Assembly (NCBI GenBank): GCA_027491075.1
Contig: JAIXWX010000033.1
Coordinates: 1 to 64,000 of the forward strand
Direction: 5' to 3'
Length of the DNA stretch: 64,000 nucleotides
Origin: Flavobacteriales bacterium
Lineage (GTDB): Bacteria; Bacteroidota; Bacteroidia; Flavobacteriales_D; Sanyastnellaceae
This document shows positions 63,334-64,000 of this stretch, one piece after another; the stretch's first letter is position 1; each line of letters opens with the position of its first letter. A model generated the notes under the pieces. That model ran no database searches and had not been told where the DNA came from. It saw only the letters and a program-made list of their open reading frames with translations. The translations under genes and the position numbers were made by a program.

Positions 63334-64000
63334 CGATCGAGAAAATTAGCTTCAAGAATTCTCTTTTCTTCGGCTTTATTGCTCACTGTATCTGTCAAGT
63401 ATTTCTCAATCATCATGCTGGCGATAGGTGCGGCCCAAGTACCACCAAATCCAGCGTTCTCCACATACACAGCCATTGCAATTTTGGGATCATCTTTGGG
63501 TGCAAAGCAAACAAACACAGCGTGATCTTCTTTCGGTTCGTTTTGAACTGTTCCTGTTTTTCCACAAATGACGATATCCTTGAGTTTGGCTCTATTGGCT
63601 GTTCCACCTGGCCCTACCACTTTCTCCATTGCATCAACCACCACTCTAAAATGTGCCGTATCAATTCCTGTATCATACCGCACTAAGAATTCATCTCTCG
63701 GCTTTCCACCGTTGCCAATTTGTTTAACGGTATGCGGAGAAACATACCATCCTCTATTCGCAATGACACAAGCCAAGTTGCACATTTGAATTGGCGTAAT
63801 GAGCATCTCTCCTTCACCAATACTCAATGAATATATGGTAGAGTAAGCCCATTGCAACTCTCCATACCACTTATCGTAATAGGAAACTCCAGGCACTAAT
63901 CCAGTTTTCACTCCAGGAATATCGGTTTTGAGATTACTTCCAAAACCAAAACGCTTGATATAGCCTTGCCAAATATCTAAACCTATTCGAGCGTCTTTAA
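63330..64000 (-). CDS. mrdA: Penicillin-binding protein 2, 3' part
   Basis: The C-terminal part of a PBP2-type transpeptidase; the gene runs off the right end of the window. The track starts at an internal GTG (63911), but the frame stays open to 64000 and reads WQGYIKRFGFGSNLKTDIPGVKTG. The KTG box is CGKTGTVQNEP, and GEGEMLITPIQMCNLA is typical of PBP2. The SxxK and SxN motifs lie outside. Pairs with RodA in the elongation machinery. Confidence 0.94.
   Translation of the reverse strand, partial: KDARIGLDIWQGYIKRFGFGSNLKTDIPGVKTGLVPGVSYYDKWYGELQWAYSTIYSLSIGEGEMLITPIQMCNLACVIANRGWYVSPHTVKQIGNGGKPRDEFLVRYDTGIDTAHFRVVVDAMEKVVGPGGTANRAKLKDIVICGKTGTVQNEPKEDHAVFVCFAPKDDPKIAMAVYVENAGFGGTWAAPIASMMIEKYLTDTVSNKAEEKRILEANFLDR

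Overview
The window is a contiguous stretch of chromosome from a member of the Bacteroidota, most likely Flavobacteriia/Flavobacteriales. The evidence is: many secreted proteins with type IX secretion (T9SS) C-terminal sorting domains; a PorP/SprF-type protein next to a type B (gliding-associated) cargo; RNA promoters of the Bacteroidota form TTG-N~19-TAnnTTTG; DUF4286, DUF349 and M43 proteins typical of the phylum; and an ATP synthase operon lacking the beta and epsilon genes. I see no insertion sequence, phage, CRISPR array or rRNA operon. Coding density is high and genes often overlap by ATGA or TAATG.

Layout. 0.2-2.9 kb (+): a small sorting-domain-like secreted protein, DUF4286, a four-helix membrane protein, a cytochrome c lipoprotein and hflX. 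3.0-8.5 kb (-): manC, an aminotransferase, fumC, prfB (with an intact programmed +1 frameshift that the ORF track missed) and recX. 8.6-14 kb (+): DUF349 protein, a T9SS cargo, ribF and a leucine-rich-repeat protein. 14-18.3 kb (-): rsmI, a hypothetical, a YjbR protein, a PorP/SprF plus type B cargo pair, and a biotin-carrier protein. 18.4-23.1 kb (+ except one gene): hemW, a cyclase, two unassigned secreted proteins and a 4,5-DOPA-type dioxygenase. 23.1-29.8 kb (-): an orphan histidine kinase, then atpBEFHAG (transcribed from the right). 30-36 kb (+): AIM24 protein, mnmH, selD, a GT-B-like protein and a T9SS cargo. 36-41.4 kb (-): rnhB, a GT4 glycosyltransferase, rpmH (too short for the ORF track), a LEA-like lipoprotein, an M20 dipeptidase and trigger factor. 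41.5 kb: tRNA-Leu(UAG). 41.8-48.1 kb: an M43 metalloprotease, pnuC plus a NadR-type kinase, vanZ, gcvH, a half-size TSUP transporter and proline dehydrogenase. 48.2-58.7 kb: two giant paralogous T9SS proteins, then a PorV-like barrel and an HhH/beta-barrel outer-membrane protein. 58.8-64 kb (-): a stand-alone sorting domain, DUF5362, SprT, a 50-residue lipoprotein not in the ORF track, mlaF-mlaE, rodA and the 3' part of the PBP2 gene.

How the genes work together. Clear functional units are ATP synthase, cell elongation (PBP2-RodA), lipid transport (MlaE-MlaF), selenouridine tRNA modification (SelD-MnmH), nicotinamide riboside salvage (PnuC-NadR kinase), and secretion of surface proteins by T9SS.

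The observations I rate highest are: a recurring arrangement in which the -7 promoter element ends only 4-5 nt before the start codon, suggesting leaderless mRNAs; a ~330-residue module shared by the two giant secreted proteins and partly by a third; signal-peptide proteins that are little more than a T9SS sorting domain; and a periplasmic HhH domain fused to an outer-membrane barrel. None of these amounts to a demonstrated new system. They were read by eye, without database searches.
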